Below, piece by piece: positions 1 through 8,818 of a stretch of DNA of 64,000 nucleotides. Origin of the DNA: Plumapathes pennacea (lineage: Eukaryota; Cnidaria; Anthozoa; Antipatharia; Myriopathidae); the NCBI GenBank assembly GCA_964036295.1, contig OZ038463.1, positions 1,922,001 to 1,986,000 on the forward strand, written 5' to 3'. Position 1 is the first letter of the stretch. Every line of letters begins with the position of its first letter. The position numbers were made by a program, and so were the translations under genes. The notes beneath the pieces were generated by a model. The model made no database searches. It was not told where the DNA came from and was given only the letters and a program-made list of their open reading frames with translations.

Positions 1-212
1 TCAAGTTGGGCCGCCAGCGCTGATTCCTCGTCTTCTTCTTCATCCTCGTGTTTGGTGGATGTTGTGCCTGGGAACTTTGGTGGCGTTAAAATGCCGACGT
101 TGCCGGTACAGTAGGGGCCCGGCGTTCCCCAGTTGTGGTCTTCGAACGTTATCCCGCATCCGGAACACTTTGGCTTCCTTTTGATGTCGGTCGGGTCCCG
201 TGCGTCTGCCAT
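1..212 (-). CDS. DIRS ORF1 (gag-like, zinc-ribbon-like), partial
   Basis: The frame opens at the ATG at 212-210 (minus strand) and stays open to the window edge, giving about 70 residues. The N-terminus is M-A-D-A-R-D-P with a C-x2-C pair, a following His and a Cys (C16, C19, H26, C34 by my count), which suggests a small zinc-binding fold. An acidic run (EDEEEDEE) follows. It matches the right-hand copy up to residue 30 (N-W-G-T) and then differs. In DIRS elements ORF1 is usually a gag-like nucleic-acid-binding protein; that role is inferred from position. The 3' end lies outside the window. Confidence 0.7.
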   Translation of the reverse strand, partial: MADARDPTDIKRKPKCSGCGITFEDHNWGTPGPYCTGNVGILTPPKFPGTTSTKHEDEEEDEESALAAQL

Positions 213-345
213 TGCGTAAACTAAAGTAGCGGATCGCGAATTGCTGTGCCGATGTGTGCCGACGCTACTGCTTGTCACCTGGCTGCTAGTGAGGACCTGC
301 TATTTATGCCCTTCCCTTGAGTATGATATGATCGGGTGATCACTG
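1..345 (-). mobile_element. Partial DIRS-like retrotransposon, minus-strand copy
   Basis: Read on the minus strand, this stretch is a terminal repeat of about 130 bp (positions 345 to 213) followed by the start of ORF1. The same terminal repeat and the first ~28 ORF1 codons occur in mirror image from 344 to about 500, so two copies sit head-to-head. The window edge cuts this copy. Its ORF1 runs on past the point where the right-hand copy diverges, so it may be the better preserved one. Confidence 0.85.
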
Positions 346-408
346 ACAAGCAGTAGCGTCGGCACACATCGGCACAGCAATTCGCGATCCGCTACTTTAG
401 TTTACGCA
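344..408 (+). repeat. Left terminal inverted repeat of the DIRS element
   Basis: These bases are the reverse complement of 213-279 and of the first part of 3509-3640. They form the arm of the head-to-head junction and end just before the ORF1 start codon. Confidence 0.85.
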
Positions 409-606
409 ATGGCAGACGCACGGGACCCGACCGACATCAAAAGGAAGCCAAAGTGTTCCGGATGCGGGATAACGTTCGAAGACCACAACTGGGGAACGCA
501 TGCATGTAACCGCAAAATTAATGGCAAAGCTTGTGGCCTGCAACACGCTAACACGCAACACGCTAATAGCCTGGCTGAGGCTCAGCCATCTAACAACAAG
601 CAATGA
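409..606 (+). CDS. DIRS ORF1, short form ending in a leaky-type UGA
   Basis: This frame encodes 65 residues from the ATG at 409. The first 30 residues equal ORF1 of the minus-strand copy, including the C-x2-C and the following His. It then diverges into a Cys/His-containing stretch (H-A-C, K-A-C) and a tandem Q-H-A-N-T repeat. The stop is TGA at 604-606, followed directly by CTA. The RT ORF continues in exactly this frame with no ATG for 46 codons, so ORF1 may be made alone or as a readthrough fusion with RT. Gag-like role by position only. Confidence 0.7.
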   Translation: MADARDPTDIKRKPKCSGCGITFEDHNWGTHACNRKINGKACGLQHANTQHANSLAEAQPSNNKQ

Positions 607-609
607 CTA
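604..609 (+). promoter_or_regulatory. UGA-CUA stop-codon readthrough context between ORF1 and RT
   Basis: The ORF1 stop TGA is followed by CTA, and the downstream RT frame is the same frame. UGA CUA is an established high-readthrough context in animal and viral mRNAs. Readthrough here is inferred, not shown. Confidence 0.55.
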
Positions 610-612
610 CAT

Positions 613-2352
613 GTGCCCTTTTCTTCACCGCTCAACATTAACCTCTGGCTAACAGAACTGGCTAATGACGAGGACAGGCCTTTTCTGACAGACGGCATTA
701 CTAACGGCTTTAAACTTGCACCTACCTCCACTAACTTTGCACGGGTAGAAATGGATAATTACAGATCGGCTACTAATCCAGAAACCAAACCCAAAGTGGA
801 GGAGACAATCAAGCAGGAAATTGCAGAGGGCAACTACGTGGTAACTTCGCAGAAACCTACGGTGATCAGCGCATTGGGAGCAATTCCCAAGCCAGACAGC
901 ACCGAGATACGGCTCATCCACGACTGCTCTCGCCCTCATGGTCACGCACTCAATGACTATGTCACGACAAACTCCTTTCAATTCCAATCCTTAGATGAGG
1001 CAATTGGCCGCCTCCGCCCAGGCTACTTCATGGCCAAGATTGACCTGCGGCACGCGTACCGCTCAGTCCCGATCCACCCGAGCAACTACACCGCCACAGG
1101 ACTGAAATGGTTGTTCAGCGGCGATTCAATTCCAACCTATTTCTTTGACACCAGACTTCCCTTTGGTGCCAAAAGCTCCCCTGAGATCTTCCACCGTCTA
1201 ACCCAGGCTGTTCGACGCATGATGGGTCGCCGTGGCTTCCATGATGTCATCGTATATTTGGACGATTTTTTGGTCATCGCCCCAACAAAGGAAGAGTGTG
1301 AGCGGGCCTACCAAACTCTACTGCACCTGCTTTGCGGCCTCGGCTTCACTATCAGCCAAAAGAAACTGGTGCCCCCCACTCAGTGCCTAACCTTCCTTGG
1401 TGTTCAGCTCAACACTGTGACTAGGGAAATGGCGCTACCACCCACAAAACTGGCTGAACTCCAATCAATCATCTCCGAGTTCCAGCAAAAGCGCCGGGCC
1501 ACAAAGCGTGAGCTCCAGCGCCTCGCGGGAAAACTCAACTGGGCCTGCAGAGTGGTTTTTGGTGGTCGTACCTTTCTCAGACGGGTGATAGATCAAATCA
1601 ATCTTCTGGCAAACCCAAGAGCAAAGTTTCGGCTCAGCAATGATTTCCACCTGGACATTAGTTGGTGGGCAGTCTTCCTTGCACGCTTCAACGGGAAATG
1701 CCTCTTTCTGGACACACTGCCAGTTACTGATGTGCAGACTGATGCCTGTCCTCTCGCGGCGGGGGCATGGTTCCGAGGCGACTGGTTCTATCACAACTTT
1801 CAAGCCGACGCGGGAGAGCTCCACAAAACTTTGCACATCAACCACAAGGAGACTCTGGCAATCATCTTGGCAGCCAAGCGCTGGGGTGCCAGCTGGACGA
1901 ATACACACGTCATAGTACAGACAGACAACCAAGCGGCAGCACACATCATCAACAAAGGCTCCACACCACACCCAGTCATCATGCACGAGCTACGCTCTCT
2001 CTTCTGGCTGTCAGCAGTTTACAATTTCCGAATCACCGCGAAATACCTACCAGGCACTCAGAACGTAGTTGCAGACGCCATTTCACGCCTCCACGACCCT
2101 CGCCACCTCCAGTGGTTTTACAACTATCTTCTATCCTTACTCCATCGCCATAACGTGGACAGCATCAGCTTGCTACAGCACATGTCCTCTAATAGCCTCC
2201 TCTTTGTGTCTTCCAGATGCACACACTCGGGTTTTGGCCGCGGAGCTACGAGAGGAACTGAATTGCACACTACAGAACACAGACTTTTGCTGACAGCACC
2301 AAGGTTACCTACAAAACACACCGTGACACCTTCCTGCGCTTCTGCCTTCTAA
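613..2352 (+). CDS. DIRS reverse transcriptase / RNase H
   Basis: The frame is 579 codons and has no ATG until codon 47; codon 1 here is GTG, so translation probably arrives by readthrough from ORF1. RT motifs are clear: A-K-I-D-L-R-H-A-Y near 141-149, L-P-F-G-A-K-S-S-P near 182-190 and the catalytic Y-L-D-D at 215-218, then F-L-G-V near 261. RNase H follows with the four acidic residues in place: D377, E413, D438 and D488 (V-A-D-A-I-S-R). The protein copies element RNA into DNA. The stop TAA at 2350-2352 overlaps the ATG of the recombinase frame (TAATG). Confidence 0.92.
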   Translation: MPFSSPLNINLWLTELANDEDRPFLTDGITNGFKLAPTSTNFARVEMDNYRSATNPETKPKVEETIKQEIAEGNYVVTSQKPTVISALGAIPKPDSTEIRLIHDCSRPHGHALNDYVTTNSFQFQSLDEAIGRLRPGYFMAKIDLRHAYRSVPIHPSNYTATGLKWLFSGDSIPTYFFDTRLPFGAKSSPEIFHRLTQAVRRMMGRRGFHDVIVYLDDFLVIAPTKEECERAYQTLLHLLCGLGFTISQKKLVPPTQCLTFLGVQLNTVTREMALPPTKLAELQSIISEFQQKRRATKRELQRLAGKLNWACRVVFGGRTFLRRVIDQINLLANPRAKFRLSNDFHLDISWWAVFLARFNGKCLFLDTLPVTDVQTDACPLAAGAWFRGDWFYHNFQADAGELHKTLHINHKETLAIILAAKRWGASWTNTHVIVQTDNQAAAHIINKGSTPHPVIMHELRSLFWLSAVYNFRITAKYLPGTQNVVADAISRLHDPRHLQWFYNYLLSLLHRHNVDSISLLQHMSSNSLLFVSSRCTHSGFGRGATRGTELHTTEHRLLLTAPRLPTKHTVTPSCASAF

Positions 2353-3242
2353 TGGGATTCGATCCAGTGCCACTGCAGCCGGGACACCTTCTGCAGTATG
2401 TTGCCTTCCTGGCCCGCACACTCAAAGTGCCCTCAATCAAGAGCTACATCAACATCGTGGGCCTCCTCCACAAAGAGTTTGGTTTCCCTAACCCTCTGCT
2501 AGACAACTGGCCACTGAAATCCCTCATAACCGGCATTAAGCGCGTTAAAGGTCAACCACCTAACCAGAAGCTCCCTATCACAATAACACTGCTGCAGCTG
2601 ATTCATTCCAAGCTTAATCCCCTCTCTAGCTTTGATGCCTCTTTCTGGGCTATCTGCTTAGTTGCCTTTTTTGGTCTATTCCGCAAATCACACCTGCTGC
2701 CTACTTCTGCTAAACATTTTAACCCCACTAAGCAATTCACCAAAGCCGACTTTCAATTTCACTATTGGGGCATCCTACTCAAAATAAGATGGAGCAAAAC
2801 TATCCAATTCCGGGAGCGGGTCGTTTGCATCCCCCTTCCCAAGATCCCGGGCTCCCCCCTATGCCCTGTTCAGGCCGTTACTCGGGCTTTTCATTTTACT
2901 GCACAGGCAGAGGACGACAGCCAAGCTTTCAACTGGCTTGACCAGTCTACATTACACCTTAGAGTACTTACTTACAGGGCATTTTTGAGTAAGCTCAGAG
3001 CAACCCTACAATCGGCGGGCATTCAGGCTGCTGCCTATGCTGGCCACTCCTTTCGGCGAGGGGGGGCATCCTTTGCCTACCAATCAGGGGTTCCTCTGGA
3101 GCTTATCAAAGTCTTAGGGGACTGGCGATCCAATGCAATACTCCTTTATCTCACCATCCCACTCAACATAAGGTTACAATCAGCAAATATACTATGTAAA
3201 GCAGTTCTCTCTACCAACCACACTACTCCATTACACAACTAG
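2352..3242 (+). CDS. DIRS tyrosine recombinase
   Basis: The frame gives 296 residues. The catalytic set of the tyrosine recombinase/phage integrase fold is present: R111 in F-F-G-L-F-R-K, H232-x2-R235 in G-H-S-F-R-R-G-G, W258 in G-D-W-R, and nucleophile Y266 in L-L-Y-L. The enzyme would insert the circular cDNA. The frame is open upstream to 2262 without an ATG, and that stretch (T-Y-K-T-H-R-D-T-F-L-R-F-C) looks like the start of the N-terminal core-binding domain. The true N-terminus may therefore come by a -1 shift from the RT frame; starting at 2352 would shorten that domain. Confidence 0.9.
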   Translation: MGFDPVPLQPGHLLQYVAFLARTLKVPSIKSYINIVGLLHKEFGFPNPLLDNWPLKSLITGIKRVKGQPPNQKLPITITLLQLIHSKLNPLSSFDASFWAICLVAFFGLFRKSHLLPTSAKHFNPTKQFTKADFQFHYWGILLKIRWSKTIQFRERVVCIPLPKIPGSPLCPVQAVTRAFHFTAQAEDDSQAFNWLDQSTLHLRVLTYRAFLSKLRATLQSAGIQAAAYAGHSFRRGGASFAYQSGVPLELIKVLGDWRSNAILLYLTIPLNIRLQSANILCKAVLSTNHTTPLHN

Positions 3243-3366
3243 GGGTTTGGGAGCTTTTATCAATATTGTATAGGTAATCAGTATATATTATATATGTGTA
3301 TTTATCAAGCAAGGAATCAAGTTGTAATAAAGACTGCAGGTGCCCAAATTGTGAGTCTTACTGGGT

Positions 3367-3797
3367 TAAGGAGAACATCAAGTACTATGTGCGTGATGTA
3401 ATTCTTAATGCATGAGGATGAACGAGGAGGACACGTGCAGGTAGCCTTTATTGCAACATTTCCCTCGTGGAGCTATAGATAGGTACACATTAGTACTAAT
3501 ATTAGTACTAACTAAAGTAGCGGATCGCGAATTGCTGTGCCGATGTGTGCCGACGCTACTGCTTGTGACCTGGCTGCTAGTGAGGACCTGCTATTTATGC
3601 CCTTCCCTTGAATATGATATGATCGGGTGATCACTGTCCAAAGGTAACTTTTTTGCAACCAGCCCATATTAGTACTAATGTGTACCTATCTATAGCTCCA
3701 CGAGGGAAATGTTGCAATAAAGGCTACCTGCACGTGTCCTCCTCGTTCATCCTCATGCATTAAGAATTACATCACGCACATAGTACTTGATGTTCTC
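3367..3797. repeat. Large inverted repeat at the DIRS 3' end
   Basis: Bases 3370-3503 reappear as their reverse complement at 3667-3797. The DIRS terminal repeat (3509-3640) lies in the middle. Identity is very high, so the structure is recent. It reads as a tail-to-tail junction: 3' end of the element, terminal repeat, then the 3' end of a second copy in reverse. Confidence 0.8.
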
Positions 3798-4407
3798 TGT
3801 AACAAGCGAGGAATGTAACACGACACTTGTTTATGTGTGTTCAGTCATTTGTGAACTGCAAGCTCAATGCTCAGGACTATTTCGGTGTATTTTTCATATC
3901 TGGTATACAATAACCATTGCGAAGCAAAGGCTACATGATCGAATGAAAGAAACATTTAGCAGGCAAAGTACGATAAGCAGAAGGAGTTTTATGAGGCAAC
4001 AGATGTCATGTACAAAGTAAAGCATAAATCGCCATTGTTTTGCGGCTAAAGCTCATCGTAGCTTTGGTGTCCGTTTTCGGCCTGTTATCTTCCCAGAAGT
4101 ATTTCGTGCCGCCACAGAAAGTTTCGTCGGGACTAAATATTTAGCGGCGACAGAGAAATTTGCAATCCCCGAGCGGTATATCCATCAAACATTTGTTTAC
4201 GACTATTCTCAAAGCTTCTGCGGTGAACTTAAGAACGCAAGCCAAAATCGTTCCCTAAAATCCAGTTTATCTGTGCATGTTCCACAGAGCCCAATGGTGT
4301 TGAGTTTGGATGCCGCGATGCAGTTAACTTTTACACACAAGTAACGAGCAATTCACTGGCCACATCTCGAGTTGTTTAGCGAAGCCAATTGCATACATAC
4401 ATACATA
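3798..4407. other. No feature recognised
   Basis: A short open frame (3787-4020) crosses the repeat boundary and resembles nothing I know. No other gene-like signal is seen. Confidence 0.5.
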
Positions 4408-4584
4408 GACACCAGGGGCGGATCCAGCATTTTTAGTGGGTAGTTTCCAAAATTGAGCGCCGAAGGCGCGAGTATGCTAGGGGGGTCCGGGGGCATGCTC
4501 CCCCGGGGAAATTTTAAAATCTAGGAGGCCAGAAACGCCATTTCCTGCAATTTTTGACGAAGGGGCGAGAAACAAAATTGAATG

Positions 4585-4965
4585 AAGGTGATTTCGTAAA
4601 TGCTGCGGTCAGGTATCCCGCATGTTTGATCTTCCGAGACCACATGCTGGATAACCGAGCGCAATCTGTTTGCTAAACTTTTTGTGGCTATCTAGTCCAC
4701 ATTCAGCAAAGAGATTGGCCGCCAATTTTTCAGCAATTCCGAATTGTCCTTCTTAAACAAAAGTCGGAGAACCGCTCGGCGCTGTGTTACAGAGAGCTCG
4801 CCTTTGTCATAGCTATAATTCAGCGTGTTGACAAGGTCAGGCCCTAGGTGACCCCAGAATCTTAAATAAAACTCAGAAGGCAAACCATCCGGACCGAGAG
4901 ATTTGCAAGACTCCATTGAGTTGAGAGCGTCATAACACTCAGAAAATCATAGTCTTGAACAGTGG
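4585..4965 (-). pseudogene. LINE (non-LTR) reverse transcriptase fragment
   Basis: On the minus strand the fragment reads in RT order: E-C-Y-D-A-L, then G-P-D-G-L-P-S-E-F-Y with R-F-W-G-H-L-G, N-W-R-P-I-S-L-L-N-V-D, a TAG, and I-A-T-K-S-L-A-N-R-L with C-G-I-P-D-R-S-I-Y-E. These are RT domains 1 to 4 of L1/Tx1-like elements. A frameshift upstream and the in-frame TAG (about 4694) show it is dead. It lies between the hAT transposase N-terminus and one hAT end, so it inserted into or recombined with the hAT element. Confidence 0.85.
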
Positions 4966-4995
4966 CGATAGGATCTTGCGATTCTTGTAAATTTG

Positions 4996-5544
4996 CTAGT
5001 GCTGCATCAAGTTGTCGAGCTGCTGATCGATTGGGACAGCCCGGCGTTTCATAACTTTCACGAAGTTATCCATGGCAAGGACTGCGTAATTGTGGTTCTC
5101 GTATTAATGACAGTGTTTCTTGAATCGGCCGGTGGCGCTTGTCCAAAACGTTAGCGGCGATTTCACCAACTTGCCCACATTGTTCGCATTTCGGCCAAAT
5201 AGAACACAATGTAAACAAAATGCGCCATCCAGGTACTTAGAATAAGCCAGCCAAGGATACTGTTGCAGCCAGACTAGTTGGAACTTGCGAGATTTTCCGC
5301 CACTCTCGATCGACGAAGGGAATTGAAAGAGGGGATCGCCGCGTGGGCTCCAAACGCTCTCGATGTACTCTAACTTCTGGAGATCGGAAAAAGAACTAAC
5401 ACCGCTAAATACCACACCAGTATCAAAGAGAGAACAATCCTCCTTTCGAAAAATAGGTTCTCCACGCGGCCTGTTGTCTTGATTCAATGCCATGTTCGAT
5501 AAACCGCACTGTATAATACTGTTCACGAGTTCAAAATCACTCAA
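4996..5544 (-). pseudogene. hAT transposase N-terminus with TTF-type zinc finger
   Basis: From the ATG at 5544 the minus strand encodes 146 residues containing R-K-F-Q-L-V-W-L-Q-Q-Y-P-W-L and D-G-A-F-C-L-H-C-V-L-F-G, the signature of the TTF-type zinc finger in ZMYM1/6-like and KRBA2-like hAT transposases. A TAA at about 5104 ends the frame, but recognisable sequence (Y-E-N-H-N-Y-A-V-L-A-M-D-N-F and P-I-D-Q-Q-L) continues to about 4996. The RNase-H-like catalytic core and the dimerisation region are missing. The product cannot transpose on its own. Confidence 0.8.
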
Positions 5545-5956
5545 ACGGAACAGAGGACCTCACTGGGGTAGCCTGCCCCTTTTATACTTTGTCAGGTAGT
5601 TTCCAAGGTAGTTTCTGGCCAATGAGAGGCAAGCTTGGGGTGTTTCCGGCCAATGAGAGGCGAGTTTGGGGTGTTTCCGAATATTGCTTCAGTAGTTTCC
5701 TCCCATGGGTCCCCTCCCCGCGGTTCTCCATGCATAGAAACCGAAGAGAAGCGCATTTTTGCCGTCCAATGACACGAATAAACGCGGAGCGCGGGACGCA
5801 AGGTACTGGAAATGGCGTGAATTGGATTCCGGTACTCAGTGGAAACAAGAAACGACTCAGTCATTTGTCAATTTATTTTGTATTTTTTATTTTTTCCCCA
5901 AAACTCGGGTAGTTTCCGGAAACTAAGGAAACTACCCTGGATCCGCCCCTGGACAC

Positions 5957-6306
5957 ATATTTTTATTGATGCTCCCCTCAAGGGGCTTTTCAGCAACAAT
6001 TTGGCTTCGCCATATTACTGTGGAGTACAGGCACTGAGGGTGGTCACTGCCAGAGATTTGTTTACGTCCTCAGTGGTTCTTTTACGTTCCCCCCTGTCAT
6101 CAAGTATTGAAGTATCTAGGGAGACGGGACCGCCATTTTACGTAGTCAGCCGAGCCAAGTGAAGATCTTACCATTTGCTGTTAGAAACAAAGGCAGCATC
6201 TTCTCTTCAGTTATTTTAAGACCCTGAGTGCTGGTCCGGCCGGGGTTCGAACCCGCGACCTCCCGCACGAAAGACCGGCACTCAACCAACTGAGCCAACC
6301 GGGCGG
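5957..6306 (-). repeat. tRNA-derived SINE
   Basis: The minus strand starts with a tRNA-like head (6304-6232) holding a D-arm/A-box-like TGGCTCAGTTGG and a perfect B box GGTTCGAACCC. A tRNA-unrelated body (GTCCCGTCTCC, GTAAAAGAACC, CCACAGTAATATGGCG) and an A-rich end follow. This layout matches a SINE family I know as abundant in coral genomes. The anticodon stem is imperfect and a 3' body is attached, so I do not call a tRNA gene. Confidence 0.85.
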
Positions 6307-6329
6307 CGGTTTACGTCATCGCATATCAC

Positions 6330-6424
6330 GTGATCATATGAACCAATCACCGTGTGCTGATTCTCGACCCAGAAGAAAAAAAAACTCCATTTTTAAGCTC
6401 GCCGGGGCCACACCCCGCGAGCAA
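6330..6424 (+). repeat. Dispersed repeat, inverted copy at 15265-15385
   Basis: The segment from the AACCAATCACCGTGTGCTGA motif through an A-run and GCTCGC...CGCGAGC hairpin recurs in inverse orientation at 15265-15385. The class is unknown. Confidence 0.6.
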
Positions 6425-6650
6425 AAATCAGCCCTTAGTGTTCGTTGTACCCTATTATGCAGGAAAACGGTGTCTGCCCACTCCCGCCTTTTGCCACGGG
6501 ACATGAAAAAAAGTGCGAAATACGAGTGGAGTTTCGAAATAGCCGATAGTAAATGACTGAAAAAAAATATCCAAGGGGTTTCGGCTTGACTTCGAAATAA
6601 CGGGAATTTTCGAATTATCAGAGTTCGAAATGCAAGGTTTGACTGTAATT
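6425..6650 (-). repeat. pogo/Tigger-like transposon end
   Basis: On the minus strand from about 6650 the sequence reads TACAGTCAAACCTTGCATTT, with repeated TTCGAA and TATTTCGAA blocks. This is the style of pogo/Tc1 family ends. No transposase is attached. Confidence 0.55.
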
Positions 6651-6721
6651 CATCACGGCGGTTGATTACGGTCAGTTTCTCTTTAGTTGTACACTCCAAG
6701 CGTGAGATGAAGCACCGACAC

Positions 6722-7041
6722 CCGGGGGGGGGGGGGGGGGGGGTAGTCCCATATATAAGCCAGTATGTGCCGCCCCGAAGGGTATCGTTTTCAAGCATTT
6801 TCAGTCTGAAATAGGGTATCGATTTTGCCTTTTTGGTCTGGGATAGATATGATTTTAACAGAAATATGTCGCCGCGGACATTGCACGGCAAATGGAAGAA
6901 AAATCGTTGCAAAAGAACAAAAATGATCTAAAAAAGGTCTGAAATAGGGTATAATTTTTGGAGTCACGTCTGAAATAGGGTATCGAAAATCAGGTATTTT
7001 GGTCTGAAATAGGGTAAGGGTTTTCAGGACCGGGCGGCACA
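6722..7041 (+). mobile_element. Short non-autonomous insertion with G-run and GGTCTGAAATAGGG repeats
   Basis: An otherwise duplicated segment (6688-7120, copy at 8819-8925) is uninterrupted in the second copy, so these ~320 bp are an insertion. It opens with a run of 20 G, carries TAGTCCCATATATAAG, then four units of GTCTGAAATAGGGTA, and ends GGCGGCACACTCCCAC. It has no coding capacity. Confidence 0.7.
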
Positions 7042-7045
7042 CTCC

Positions 7046-8178
7046 CACCGCGCCATAACTCCTTAATTTCCGCTCGAACCTAAAAATCATCTCTAAATTT
7101 GAATAGCTGAACTCCGGTGTCGCGAGACCAATGATTCAGTCAACAGGAACGGGCTTCACTCGGGTTCACATGAACTTAGCAAAACTCAACGAACACGCCG
7201 CGGTTTGTGGAACGCTCTGATTAGTTGGCGCTCACACGCCACGGGCCGGACTCAACGTTTGAGATGTACTGCAATATCGTTGCATCCGGAGCTATAAATA
7301 CTATCCTGCAAGCAGAACCACAATACATACCTTTTCATCCCTGGTTACGTGTCTTTACTTTTTGGATAGCGCAAATTTCGGATCATGTGTACTTTAGCTG
7401 CCGTCGGCCGATGTATCGGTCGACATGTCGGCCGACTAGACCATCGGCGGCTAACGGAGTCAGTCGATCGTCGACAGACCGTGAACTTTTCGAGTTTTTG
7501 AGTTGTACGCTTCAAAGGTTCAAAGGTTCAAAGGTTCCGGCGGGGCCGGGAGATGAAAGAGCCTGGGAACAAGGTTGGATATGGAATTATTCCCGCATGA
7601 TAACGATTAACCGACGCATACAATGAACACTGGTTGCTAAGTACCCTTTATAAACGAGTCTGAATTTTTCGGTAACGGGGAATTATCCGCCTTGGCCTTT
7701 GCATTTTTGAGGGCCTTTGTCACTAACAATTTGTTATATACAACTATATTTACTGACGGCATGTCGATACAGATACAAGGTATGTTCAGTTGGTATTAGA
7801 ATTCTTTACGGTCACGCAGGTTATGCCGTGTGGACAAAACATGTCCGACAGTTCAGCGATGGTATACCTACCAACATTTTTCGATTCTAAGGCGTGAGGT
7901 TTTTAAAGAATTGTACGGGGGTACGAGCGACTAAAAGGCAAAATCTTCTAGTGGGGTTTAGGGACATGCTCCTCCGGAAATTTTTGAAATCTTTTCTAAA
8001 TTCCAAGGCGTGAGATATTTCACAACGAGCAACTGAAAAGCACGAGCTTCTAGGGGGTTCAGGGACATGCTCCCCCAGAAAATTTTGAAATCTAGTCTAG
8101 TCTCCCTGAAATGGCATTTCCTTCAATTTCGCGGTAGTTTTGAGCCAAATTTGAGCGTTTAAAATCAACTAGAGCATA
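7046..8178. other. Intergenic, degraded repeats only
   Basis: It holds the rest of the duplicated segment (to about 7370), a run of TCGGCCGA-type palindromes near 7400-7480, and a triplicated GGTTCAAA near 7515. No convincing gene. Confidence 0.5.
7870..8110. repeat. Two tandem degenerate hAT-end-like units
   Basis: Two ~110-bp units each contain TCTAG(T/G)GGG, a GGGACATGCTCC core and AAATTTTTGAAATCT. The same series occurs just inside the left end of the hAT element at 4440-4540, so these are probably old ends of that family. Confidence 0.55.
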
Positions 8179-8368
8179 AAGCCTTGTCCTCACTAGCGCA
8201 TAAGCATAAGCATAAGCACAAGCATAAGCATAAGAATAAGAGAGCGACAGTGGCGACATAAGCATAAGCATAAGGAACGAACATGTTTGATCCTTATGCT
8301 TATGCTTATGTCGCCACTGTCGCTGTCTCATTCTTATGTTATGCTTATGCGCAGTGAGGACAAGGCTT
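8179..8368. mobile_element. Foldback MITE with CATAAG repeats
   Basis: AAGCCTTGTCCTCACT at the left is mirrored by GTGAGGACAAGGCTT at the right. The arms are filled with tandem CATAAG units and their complement, with a ~10-bp loop near 8280. It would form a near-complete hairpin. Confidence 0.75.
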
Positions 8369-8699
8369 GAGGCGGTAGCCAGCCAGGCGTGAGATCGAAG
8401 TTGGGAGTGTTACTAAAACACAAAACAGTTAATGATTAAAATGTATACAAATGTACGCGATCAATAGTAGCTTCGGTCAGTATAAAACCCGGGGTAGCCG
8501 TAGTGGTAATTAGCAATCAAACAACCTTTTTATGCAGGAAAACTCCACCCTTTTGTTGATCACGGTCAGTTTCTTTCTCCAACCACGGGTTTCCCAAGCT
8601 GAAAAGTGTACAGAAATAACTGTTCATTTCAGGTTTTTTCCTCTGTTGCTATAATTTTGTGCATTCAGTGGCGAGTATTCCATGCAATTGCCACTCTCA

Positions 8700-8805
8700 A
8701 ATTAGATAGTTAGTATTCATAGTACAATTAGTATTCATAGTGTGATATTAGTATTCATAGTGTGATATTAGTATTCATAGTGTGATTATTATTCATAATA
8801 GTATA
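8700..8805 (+). repeat. Minisatellite, TTAGTATTCATAGTGTGATA unit
   Basis: About five copies of a ~20-bp unit, drifting at both edges. Confidence 0.85.
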
Positions 8806-8818
8806 ATGCGAAGGAAAG

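Larger units (their letters stand above)
344..3640 (+). mobile_element. DIRS-like tyrosine-recombinase retrotransposon
   Basis: The order is a terminal repeat (344-408), short ORF1, RT/RNase H ORF, tyrosine recombinase ORF, an AATAAA at 3326-3331, and an inverted terminal repeat (3509-3640). The right repeat is the reverse complement of the left and matches 219-345 almost base for base. No integrase, protease or aspartic motif is seen. That is the DIRS/YR-retrotransposon plan, in which a recombinase rather than a DDE integrase inserts a circular intermediate. The coding frames are nearly intact, so the copy looks young. A tail-to-tail inverted fragment follows at 3667-3797. Confidence 0.88.
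4413..5951 (-). mobile_element. hAT-like DNA transposon, degraded
   Basis: The element begins CAGGGGCGGATCCAG and ends CTGGATCCGCCCCTG, a 15-bp terminal inverted repeat; a GGTAGTTTCC motif follows inside both ends. The flanks carry a perfect 5-bp direct repeat gacac (4408-4412 and 5952-5956), as expected of hAT subgroups with 5-bp duplications. Inside lies a minus-strand TTF-type zinc-finger transposase start and a LINE RT fragment replacing most of the catalytic region. It sits in the 3' tail of a SINE. Confidence 0.75.

Noticed and set aside
613..2352. Retroviral or LTR-element polymerase
   Set aside because: Tyrosine recombinase downstream, inverted terminal repeats and no protease or integrase make it a DIRS-type element.
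6232..6304. tRNA gene on the minus strand
   Set aside because: The B box is perfect but the anticodon stem is mismatched and a SINE body is attached; it is a SINE head.
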